Positions 22,581-32,100 of a stretch of 64,000 nucleotides of DNA are shown here, one piece after another (position 1 is the first letter of the stretch; the number at the start of each line of letters is the position of its first letter). The stretch is from Avena insularis (Eukaryota > Streptophyta > Magnoliopsida > Poales > Poaceae): NCBI GenBank assembly GCA_023614405.1, contig CM042694.1:358560975-358624974 (forward strand), written 5' to 3'. The notes below the pieces were generated by a model. It was given only the letters and a program-made list of their open reading frames with translations, did no database searches and was not told where the DNA came from. The position numbers and the translations under genes are program-made.

Positions 22581-23640
22581 ATGGCTAACCTGCAGCATGG
22601 TGTTCTATATCTAGAGGAGTGCCTTCTTAAAGAAGCAAATCCATCGTACCCAGTTTTCACGGTCAATGTTCCAACGGGCATGGGCTTCGTCGATAATGCC
22701 CCCGCGGATATCTTCTTCATATCGTATGAGGACATCTTCAAGCTTTTCCATGGAAAGCGGATGAACTATAACTTGGTACGCCTATACGCGCTCCATCGGG
22801 CGATGAAGGTCAACAGAGAGAAGACCCCTGAAGTCGTGATAGTGGACCCCTACTTCATGCGTGATAGCCAGTTGGTGGGTCCGGCGACCCGGGCCAGCGC
22901 AAGGAACTACCTCCAGAATTTCATGGTGGACAACAAGAGTGCAAAAGAGCTTATTTTGCCTTTCTTTCCCGAGTAAGTGCACACACTCGCTCGTCGTCAT
23001 AACTTGTCCTTTCTTAGTTTTCGGTTGCTCTTTTTCCAACATTGTTTTGTTTCAATTGTTTTGCACAGAGACAAATACTGCACACTGATCCTCATTCACC
23101 CGAGTTATTCGCTAACCACGTACTTGGACTCGGGGAGCGAGCAAAAGAAGAAAGACTACACCAACATAAGGAGTCTTCTAGATGATGCTCTCGAGGTATA
23201 CACCGAAAATGGAGGCGAATTCAAGAAGGGGGCAGAAAATTCTAGGGATGGCAGACACGTGTTCAAACACGTAATGAAGTTTGCCTGCGTCAAGCAGCCG
23301 GATAACAGTGTCAAGGAGGCCTACTACGCCCTCCATCACCTGCGGGCAATCGTCCAGGATGCACACATCATTATGTTGTTATCTAGTCTCCGAGCATGAG
23401 CCAAAGCTGAGGCAAGAATGGACGATGATGAACTTAAGGACGACTTCTTATGCATCCAGACTTAGATTGCGACCATCATGCAAGAAGATGTCATCACAAG
23501 GGGGGGCTTATCCTGCAAAAGAGCGTTCAGTAAGCGCGAGATCGAAGCACAGCTCGTGGCACAGGGTGACCGTAGGACATGGACAACGAAAGACGGCTAC
23601 AAACCATTCCCGGCGCCGTGTAAAACAAAGTCTTCATGAT
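22581..23640 (+). pseudogene. CACTA Ulp1-like (C48) protease domain, catalytically altered
   Basis: Two exons, 22581-22972 and from 23069, join in frame at canonical sites (GA|GTAAGTGC, TTGCACAG|AG) to give FFPEDKYCTLILIHP. The strand pattern before and after LILIHPSYSLTTYLDSG fits the core of Ulp1-type C48 peptidases found in plant CACTA and MULE genes. The Asp of YLDSG and the Gln of VKQPDNS are in place. Where active enzymes have His-Trp there is Tyr-Cys, and where they have the nucleophile Cys-Gly there is Glu-Ala (SVKEAYYAL). In-frame stops follow at 23397 and near 23473, the frame then running to 23640 (KDGYKPFPAPCKT). Which ATG starts the protein is uncertain. Confidence 0.6.
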
Positions 23641-23684
23641 GTAGTGTTCCTAGCTAGCTAGCGCTCAGACGGTTTGTGTATCTC

Positions 23685-23706
23685 GTGTGTGTGTGTGTGT
23701 GTGTGT
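23685..23706. repeat. (GT)11 microsatellite
   Basis: Eleven uninterrupted GT units between the Ulp1-like region and the small viroplasmin-domain ORF. Confidence 0.95.
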
Positions 23707-23889
23707 CATAAACTTTAACTTGCCTTAGCTCGAAACGGTCGTTGTTGGACTTTGTTTACTTATTACCATATGTATGAAACTTAATAGCTTGCCTTAGATC
23801 GAAACCTTCTTTTTTGTGGAGATGCATGTGATGAACCTTCTAATTCTTTCTGTTGCATGATATAGTACTTATATGCCTTCTGTATAGAG

Positions 23890-24141
23890 ATGTCGTGCTA
23901 TGTGGTGTTCAGAGGGAGGGTCCCAGGAGTCTACGACGAGTGGGAGGATTGTCACAAGCAAGTGAACAAGTTCAGTGGCAGCAGATACAAAGGGTACCCG
24001 ACAAGAGAGCAGGCGGAAACTAGGTGGAGGAACCACCTCCTTGGAGAGCAGAGAGACATTAACCAGATGAAGACCTTGATGATCGTGCTCCCCGTCTTGC
24101 TCATCACCGCCATTGCGGTTGTACTCTACTCGGTACTTTAG
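23890..24141 (+). CDS. Viroplasmin/RNase H1 N-terminal domain protein with membrane anchor
   Basis: Intact 83-codon ORF from ATG to TAG. Residues 3-50 carry the signature of the caulimovirus-VI/RNase H1 N-terminal fold (PF01693): YVVFRGRVPGVYDEWEDC, then VNKFSGSRYKGYPTREQAE. In RNase H1 this fold binds RNA-DNA hybrids or double-stranded RNA. No RNase H catalytic domain follows; instead residues 60-82 form one hydrophobic segment (MIVLPVLLITAIAVVLYSV), a likely transmembrane tail anchor. It lies about 250 bp downstream of the Ulp1-like region and inside the CACTA ends. It could be a last exon of the CACTA gene or an independent small protein; the clean frame favours a real product. Confidence 0.7.
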   Translation: MSCYVVFRGRVPGVYDEWEDCHKQVNKFSGSRYKGYPTREQAETRWRNHLLGEQRDINQMKTLMIVLPVLLITAIAVVLYSVL

Positions 24142-24408
24142 TAGTTTAAGACTTGGCTAATGATGATGATCAACTAGTTGTAATGTGTAATGTACGAGAA
24201 GATGAGATCAACTTGTTCTAGACTTGTATAATATTCGGGCACTTGTCACTATGTCGGGTTCTAATTGATGTGATGATGTATAATTCTATTTTTATTATTA
24301 TCTCTATTTTTATACTATTGTGTATCTGTATAAATACCTGTATATGTACCTGTATAAATACTTGTATAAATACTTGAGAGCCCTGTATTATGTATACCTG
24401 TAAGAAAC
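24142..24408 (+). other. CACTA 3' flank of the small ORF
   Basis: AT-rich, no ORF. Contains tandem TGTATAAATACCTGTATA-type repeats around 24325-24405, possibly polyadenylation or spacer sequence before the right subterminal array. Confidence 0.5.
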
Positions 24409-24640
24409 ATCAGTGGCACATCTTTTATTCGGCCAGTGGCGCATCTAGTATCAGTGGCGCATTATGTAGAAATGCTCCACTAGTAAAATATAAATGGAGC
24501 ATATTGAAGATGCGCCACTGGTTGTCTCATTATCAATGGCGCATATTTCATATGCGCCATTGATACTTAATTATCACTGGCGCAACAGGAGTGGCGCATT
24601 CCATATGCGCCACTGATAGCAAAAAATATGCTCCACTGAT
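24409..24640. repeat. Right subterminal repeat array
   Basis: The same GGCGCAT/ATGCGCC motif as in the left array, about ten copies in both orientations, from 24409 up to the terminal inverted repeat. Confidence 0.87.
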
Positions 24641-24659
24641 AAGCAATTCTCCACTAGTG
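24639..24659 (-). repeat. Right terminal inverted repeat of the CACTA
   Basis: On the minus strand begins CACTAGTGGAGAATTGCTTA; followed on the plus strand by the TSD aga. Confidence 0.93.
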
Positions 24660-25864
24660 AGACACTCCGAAGGTGTTATGTTGAGGCTCATGGATCAAGA
24701 GTGGAATTTGTCAATCCTGATGACGGATAGATATACTCTGGGCCCTCTCGGTGATATCACATTAAGATAGCTTGCAAGCAAGTGATGTGATCACTAGAAT
24801 GTTATATCACAGGAATGAAAAAAGAGTACATGTCGGTAACGAGATCAAACTAGGTATTGAGATACCGATGATCGAATATCGAACATGTAATATATCATGA
24901 GACAAAGGTACTAAGTTACTAGCGTTAAAGGTTCTCACGATCACAGAAGTCATCGTTGAATGTGCAGGAGTCAGAATGGATCTCTAGGTCCCGCTTCTGA
25001 TTATTGATTTGAGAGGAGTCTCAATCATGTCTGCATTATTCGTGAACCGTAGGGTGACACACTTAAGGGTTTCCAAACACCATTTGGAGCACATATGTTT
25101 CAGACGAAAGAATTGCAAAGCGCTGGAATCATTTCGATGGAAACCGGAATTGTTTCGGGTGAAATTGCAGAAACTGGTTCTGCATGTGATATTGAAATGT
25201 TACAAGGGGTTTTATGTGAATGTTTTTTAATTAAAGTAATTAAAAAATTCTGAATAAAATAAATAAAAGAGTTTTATTAAATGAGAGTTGCATTAAATTT
25301 GGTGGAAATTTAATGCATGTGAGTGGAACTTTGAGTGGAGGCTAAATTGATGTGAGTGGAGCTTCCACCACATGAATGAGGAAGAGGTGGGGGCACCCCC
25401 CATGGGCGCCGGCCATAGGAGGGGAGGAGCCCCCATCTCCTATAAAAGTCCCCCCTCTCCTCCCTCACAAAGCACACCTCCTCGTGAAGGATCTCTCTCC
25501 CCCTATAGATATATTCCCCATGGTCTCGGATTAGCGAGATACATGTTCCTGGTGGCATTTCGTCTGGAAGGAGTTGCTGCTTCCGCTGATTCACTGGAGC
25601 AAGGAGGTGGAGGTTGTTCGGTGGCCTGAACGTGTGTGCGAGGACGGATGCGCTGCTGATTTGCGGCGCTAGGACTTCCACACGATCTTGAGATCGACAA
25701 GTGTTCGACTACATCATCCACGAGTTCCAACTCGTTAACAAAGCTTTGTTGTCTTCGAGGGTAAGTTCTCCATGGATGTATATCCACCCGTTGCTTGTAT
25801 CTAGTAGATAGATCTTGGCGTATAGTTCCCATCATAGATTTTTTTCTATGCTGCAAACCCAACA
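24660..25864 (+). repeat. 3' LTR of Copia-1, right part
   Basis: Resumes with the second copy of aga and continues in register with the 5' LTR (GACACTCCGA onward) to the terminus AAACCCAACA. A TATA box lies at 25441-25448. It is followed by the TSD aattc at 25865. Confidence 0.92.
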
Positions 25865-25869
25865 AATTC

Positions 25870-27757
25870 CTCTTCATTGAGGACCCAACTCTATTTTCCC
25901 GACAAAACAAAAGCTTGGACAAATGGAAGCAAAGTTTGGTGAACATCACCGTTAGGTTCAAAATAAAATTGGTAAGCACGAAGAGAGCGTTGAGACTTAT
26001 AAACCCCCATGAATTTGGTGCTTGTCATGTGTGCATCATCCAAGAACTTACTACCAGCTACCGGTCTCTCACGAGGCATGACTAACTCACTTGCGTAGGC
26101 GATCTGAGTGATCAATCCACCGCAACGGATGTCCCCTGAATGAGTTGACCTTTGGCGGCGAAAGTGCTGGATCAGCAAAGCACCAAAGTTTACCTTATGC
26201 TCCATCTCGGGATGGAGAGCCATGTAAATCATGCTTACCTCTGGGCCTACCATTGCCCCAGTGTCTCCATTTCCGAAGATAGAATTTGCCAGGAAGGTGG
26301 CAAAGTAATAGATGGTGGGATTCTGGATGGTTGCGGTTTTCTTCTGAGAGTAATCAACATCCCTGAAAACAAAAAAATGGTCCCAAGCAAACATTGCCTC
26401 TGCGAGGACTTCTTCACTGGTATCGATCTCTCCCTCGTTGGAGAACCCAAAGAAATCAAAAAATTGATAAAAGTAAGGGTCCTAGGTTGCCCATTGAGTA
26501 CCAAACTTATAGAGTGCAATGGCGTCGTTGGAGTGCGAGGTCATCGTGGAAACTTGAAAGGAACTCCCACATGGCCTGCTCGAAGGTGTCCGGGGGAGAG
26601 GATGGCAAATGCGACCATACTCCCCCTTTTTTGGATTCAAAACCAGGCCAAAACTCAAACAACCTACTAGGCTGGGTAATCCAGATGGAGAAACTATCGA
26701 AAGGATTGTCATTTCTAGTTTTTGTTTCAGATTCATTGCTTGCTAGAGAAGTAGTTTACATAACTATCATAGGAAAAAGTGACTATGAATACGAATTCCT
26801 CTTTCTGTTTGCGAAGGCAGAAGCACTCTGAACTGAGTTAGTCAACAATAAGTCTAGCCTTGCAAGCAACCACTTCCTCCATCCTAGAATCTCGAGCCGA
26901 AAGATGGATGCACATAAGACCGAGACTCTTAAAAAAATCATAGGCTACCATACAAGATGAGATGACTTCACACCATGCAAACTTTCTTTAGGGCAAAGAA
27001 AAGGATCCCTCTTTTCCACTACTTCTCGAGTTTCCTATTCTAGTCTTGCAAGATCCGAATATGATTGAAAGACTAGGAGGGTACTCTGAGTAGTGGGTAT
27101 CTCGTAGGACCTCAAAATATATTCCAGTAGCGCCATAGACTAGTGTAAGAAACCCTTTCCTTTCTTAAGCTACTGCACGTGGGACAGCTGCACGAGCTCG
27201 AGGGATTTTCGTCAAAAACTTCTTGATGGCACCATCATCTCATTACCTTATTTTTTCCTCCGGGGGTCTAGGGTCAAAGTGAAGAAACCTTGTACCGCAT
27301 AAGGCTCGCTCAAAGACTCCAAAATCCATCCTGAGATTTTCGGAATGGGATATACATCCCATATACTAGATCAACTAAAGACTCTAGGCTCCATCCGCGT
27401 GTCTCCTTCTAGTGCGGAGGCTGAGCTTCGAGCTCAAAAGATCTCATGATAGTCAATATGGGCCCTCAACACCCATGGGGCCAAAAATCTCTAAAAAGAC
27501 TCACCGCAAAGGTGACCAGCGTTCTCAACCATCTTGTCAAAGTCCTCCTTCATACCATGGCCAGAGAGAAATTCATGGCATGCCCACTTGATGGGCAACA
27601 CCTTGCGATCACTCAGTCTTTTGTAGTCCTTCTTCTGGGCGACCTTTAGAGGATCCCCCGCCTGACGTCTCTTCTTCGCACACGGCTCTATGGAGCTGCC
27701 AGAGGGTCTCGAGCTTCCTGAGCCCTTCCCTATACGGAAAATCTTTCTAATATTCAT
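25870..27757 (-). pseudogene. RLG-B accessory ORF (plant transposon protein-like)
   Basis: On the minus strand an ATG at 27757 starts MNIRKIFRIGKGSGSSRPSG, followed by VLPIKWACHEFLSGHGMKEDF and VENAG. These blocks match the pattern of a protein found in many Triticeae Gypsy elements and often annotated as putative plant transposon protein. A better preserved part (26394-25891) holds NPTIYYFATFLANSIFGNGD, the hydrophobic core of that family. Between about 27490 and 26460 the frame is badly decayed. A TAG stop lies just before the Copia-1 insertion point, after which the frame goes on at 2165. Function in the element is unknown to me; it takes the place of RT and integrase. Confidence 0.65.
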
Positions 27758-28651
27758 TGTACTGAAAATTTCAAAGAAAAACAATAGGCATAAGGTTTCT
27801 ATCATATAAACAAACATTTACACGTAGAAACTATGAATTCTAACATGAGGAAACAACAATAATCTCAAAATATAAGGAACTCATATAGATAGCCAATGTG
27901 AGAGTTTCAACCATGGATTTCAGAAAATAAAGCATGGATCGAGTGAGAAACTTACCGATGTGAACACTCCCCCACTCAAACAAATGGAATCGGTGAAGAA
28001 TCAATAATTCTTGGAGGTTAGGGTTTGAGGTTGAGAGAGAAAGGGAGAGAAAATGAGAGGAATAAGATGGCTGGCTGGGTTGGCAGCCAGCCACGCCATC
28101 GTTTTTACGAGACGACACATTCGATACGGGTGGGACATACAGACGCATCCTACTTGTACTGATGATCATCGCCATTGGATACAGGGTTAGGGTTTCATGA
28201 TCAAACCTGAGTCTCGGTACAGGAAGACGGTACGGTGGCATCCGGTCTTACCGGAGGTCGTTATTCGCCCATCATAAGAAATATTGATTGCCGTCATCGA
28301 TGCTCAGTATGGGAGGATGGTACAGGGACTTCTGGTCATATCGCTACTCATTAAGTGCTCTGTAAAAAACAATAACTTCTCTTGTTTTCTCAGTTCATAG
28401 GTACGGGCGCACTGTACGTTCTTCTCCAACCGTACCACATCTCGTTAAAGGCTTTGCACCCTTTTTTCTTCTTTTCTTTTCAATTATTTCCTTGAAACTT
28501 CAACCTTAGCTTCATATTGGCTTGTTTCCTCTGCACAATTTGGCTACAAGAATTTTATTAGCTTAACTAAACTAACACAACAAAAATAACTATGCTACTT
28601 TATTTAGAATATGGGTTGACTCCCATAAGCATTTATTTAAGTAGGCTAATT
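27758..28651 (-). other. RLG-B spacer between protease and accessory ORF
   Basis: About 0.9 kb, no credible ORF. From 28210 to 28345 two degenerate copies of a unit with GGTACRG-GACGGTAC/CCGGTCTTACCGG-like inverted parts can be seen, in the same place where RLG-D has its hairpin cassettes. Confidence 0.45.
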
Positions 28652-29145
28652 CTAGTTAACCAACCTCTGAGTTTTTGACACATACCTTGGGCTGCCCCCA
28701 TCAAGGGTACTTACTACTTGAACGTGTTTAGGTGATGGTACATATTTTCCATGTTGTTCTTGTTTCTTAGGAAAATAGCGAACAATCTGATCATCGTATA
28801 TGTTGAAAACAATTTTCCTGCTAGAACAGTCCACATTTGCTCCTGTAGTTCTAAGAAAAGGTCTTCCAAGGATGATATAAAGTTTGTCATCTTCAGGAAC
28901 ATCTAGTATAATAAAATCAGTGGGTATGACATGTTGATCAATTCTAAGTAAAACATCTTCGATCATACTGACAGGTTTCTTAGTGGTTTTATCAGCCATT
29001 TGCAAGGTAATTGAAGTAGGAGAGTACTCTCCAAGATATAGTTTCTTAAAAAGGGAATAAGGCATAACACTAACACCTGCACCTAAATCACAAAGAGCAT
29101 TGAGGATGTTAGTTTTTACAATAGCACAAGAGATAGTTGGTATAC
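28652..29145 (-). pseudogene. RLG-B aspartic protease
   Basis: Minus-strand frame with PTISCAIVK, the protease active-site region CDLGAGVSVMPYSL, then QMADKTTKKP and IILGRPFLRT, the usual order of retropepsin-like proteases in Athila-type Gypsy elements. The active site reads Asp-Leu-Gly-Ala, rather than the Asp-Ser/Thr-Gly of most retropepsins; RLG-D has the same Leu, so this is a feature of the family. The frame is open from the insertion point at 29145 to the stop at 28652. It would cleave the gag polyprotein in the particle. Gag continues upstream at 35913 after removal of LTR-3. Confidence 0.75.
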
Positions 29146-29150
29146 CAAGA

Positions 29151-32100
29151 TGATATGGGGTGGCCCGATCTTCTCAGTGAGATGGGGTAGATGGCGATGT
29201 AGATGATGAAGATAAGTATGAATCTGAGAACTCTCCGGCTAATCCCTGTTGCAAGATGCAACAACTCTCAACCCTTTGGATATTCGCAACTCCACACACT
29301 TGCGCACGCAGCCGCTGACCACGAAGTGGTATTGCAATCTACCAATTCCCAGTGGAATAACTAATCACACTCAGATTATAGTAGCAACACACCAGATCGA
29401 TATGAATTGGTGCTGAATATTTTAGAGGATCGCTTGTAGCAGTCTATCTGGAACTAGAGTTTATTTTAACGTGGTCTAACCTAATTGTGACGACTACGGA
29501 AGTATATATGAGGGCTGGGGCGTCCTCCCCTCTAATTAGGCCTAAAAACAGCCATATCTTGGCCCAAACTAACCCGGTTGGACTCAAACTGATACATACC
29601 GATCCATAGATGGGTTTGGCCTACTTGGCGCGCAGGCCATATGTCGTGTTGCACCTCAAACATGTACTGGCGCGCCACATATCTCTCTTGATCATGCTTG
29701 CTCTCCTTATTGCCTCCTAGTGCATCTTCCATCTCACGGTCGCCTTCCTCCCCTCCTCCCGCTAGCGCTAGTCTGATAGATGCCAAATCTAGTCAAACAA
29801 TAACACCATGATTTAGGTAGTATAAAGCTCTTATAAATCAAAGTATCATGTCCAACTAGGAATGAATTCACCTTGTGATATTTTTTAATGAGGCTCAATA
29901 TTTCCTTCCAGCTCAAACAAGCAGAATCATTGTGGGCTCCCCGGATTAATCATCCGAGAAATCCCTATTATGCATACATCCACGTTCCCATGATCAGTGA
30001 GCCGTGGAACATAACTGACAGGTACCATTACAACATCCGAAACATAACGAGTTACAAGACTTACATAAATGCCATCAGGGCTACAACATCTTTAGCAGCG
30101 GAACAATCTCAAGCGTAGAGCCCAATCGTGCCTCAACCTACAGGCAGCTGACTGGGAAGACGGCTTAGCTTGCTGGACGTCACCTTAAACTCCTGAAAGT
30201 CTGGCCAAGTAAATAGCCAGGGACAAAGCCGTGAGTACTTTTCAATGTACTCGCAAACCACCAGGATAAATGAAATAAGGAAATGGAAGTCTGGCTGTGG
30301 CGAGATAGCTGTATCTGGGGTGTTTTTGAAAAGCCTAGACTAACTTTGGAAGTTATGGCATCTCCATATCTTTGTTGAAAAAGACTTCTGAAAACAGTTT
30401 TGTAGTAAAACCCTTTTTAAACATCTTCGACCACCTCGGGTCAAAACAAAACTTCCGAACTCGGGTTCCCCCGGAACCTTCATCCACTTCGTACTTGTGT
30501 CCCACACAAGCACAGTTTGGGTACTCCTAGCCAACACCTTTACAACCGTCCTTGACCGTGGACATGGCTATTCGAATAGATTATACTCTGCAGAGTTTGC
30601 GCACTTTCCCTACAAGAATCAATACATTCGCCGAGATACAACCACGGCCCACTACCACTGTAGATGGGGGTCCGGATAATCAAACCTAACCTTTCGCTTG
30701 TCTACCCTAGCAAAGGCATGCTTTTCCTCTTGGGTTTGTTCTCCCCGGCAACGAGTATGTGGCTCCCAGCCATAGTCCTGCCTTCCGTACACGCGCATAC
30801 CCTAGCCGCAACTTGGCGTATACCTTAAATCTGGTGACTCCACTTCCTTCCGTACTCCAAGTCATACCGTCCACGGGAGACCCAATTGTTGCACCGGCCT
30901 CCTGCTAGTTCAGGCTCACTCTTGCCGAAACAAGCGATAGGCTTCAGATCCTTGATCTGGTGGCGCCTTCCCGGACTTCCAGGGATCTCTCCGTATAAGC
31001 ATTGTAGAAGCTGCCTCGGCTAATGCGGACAAACTACGAGTTAAGCCCCAGTACCTAGGGTAATGTGGTTGCGCGGATAAAAATTGTTCCGGTAAAGGCG
31101 TAGAACATCCCATCACATTCTCATTTCTCATCATCACCATTTCTTTCTTTAAAACATCCACTTGGAACGATGCCTGTTTCCAAGGGTTTTACAAACGGGT
31201 TTTGAAGCATTTGTAGTGGGGGGAAAATCCCAAAACAGTTTATTTTCTCAAAAACCGGGGTTTTCCAAGGAGGTAGGATGCTAACCATCGTACTCTCGGT
31301 CTAAAGGGGATAAAATGGTAGGTACATCAGGGTGGTGCCTCGAAGGACACGAAGTCATAACTTGGAGGAGCCAAGTTACTATCGCAGTATTTGTAAAACA
31401 AAACATGCAGGTAGATAATGCAATTTATAAAGAGGATACAAAATAGGTAAAAGAGAGTAGGACATATATCAGAGTTCAGGAATGGTGGCTTGCCTGTGAT
31501 CAGCAATAAGTCCCTGGACTTCTTTAGATAACTAGAATACGCAAATATATAATAATAAGAATTCCCCTTCCTTCTGGTCGTCAAACACTCACACTATCAT
31601 CATCATCGGGTATACATGCAAGCAGACAAGTCCACAATCAATACAAGGTATACAAACATCAAACCATACGGCAAACATACATACTGAGTACTACTGAGCT
31701 TGGGGGGGGGGGGTTTGGAAAGGTTGGGTTTTATTGATGGAAATTTACTAGATTGCCATTGTAGTGTTTCTCTCTTGGAAGGTAGTTGTCAAGGCTAGGT
31801 ACAATGCATTTGTATAAGGGTTCTGGGCTCAGTAGGCTACCAATGTGCAAAAGTGATATCCTCAGATAGGCCTTGACAAGACAAAACCATCACAAGTGGT
31901 TTCACTTGATTATCAAATACCTAGATTTAATTAGGATTTCTATAGGGGAATAAATTCTAGTTTAAGGAAATAATTTACCAAACATTATCTGGAGCTCCAA
32001 AAATTATTTCCTTGGATGGTTTGGTAGTATTTGCTGTACTGAACCACCAAGAGTTGGAATTGTGTCAAAAAAATTACCAGAATGCCCTCAGGAAATTCCC

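Larger units (their letters stand above)
9282..24659 (+). mobile_element. CACTA (En/Spm-type) DNA transposon, 15.4 kb
   Basis: Bounded by 21-bp terminal inverted repeats starting CACTAGT (3 mismatches between ends) and by the 3-bp TSD aga, both diagnostic for CACTA elements. Subterminal arrays of GGCGCAT/ATGCGCC repeats lie at both ends. It carries a multi-exon gene (19760 to about 22440) with a Transposase_24-like product, a Ulp1-like domain (22581-23640) and a small viroplasmin-domain ORF (23890-24141). I find no DDE transposase of the TNP2 type, so the copy is probably non-autonomous. About 6.3 kb of it is later LTR insertions (LTR-1 and LTR-2). Strand is given by its genes. Confidence 0.95.
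2171..25864 (+). mobile_element. Copia-1: Copia LTR retrotransposon hosting a CACTA
   Basis: The 5' LTR (2171-3818), tRNA-iMet primer site, gag, protease, integrase, RT, RNase H, polypurine tract and 3' LTR (8872-9281 plus 24660-25864) are all present, in the Copia order with integrase before RT. The flanking 5-bp duplication aattc is perfect (2166-2170 and 25865-25869). The LTR start, GAAGGAAATATGCCC-like followed by AGAGGCAATAATAAAG, resembles the Angela/BARE type of Triticeae; I leave the family unassigned. The internal region is disabled by at least one frameshift and several stops. The element is inserted in the accessory ORF of RLG-B. Confidence 0.93.
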
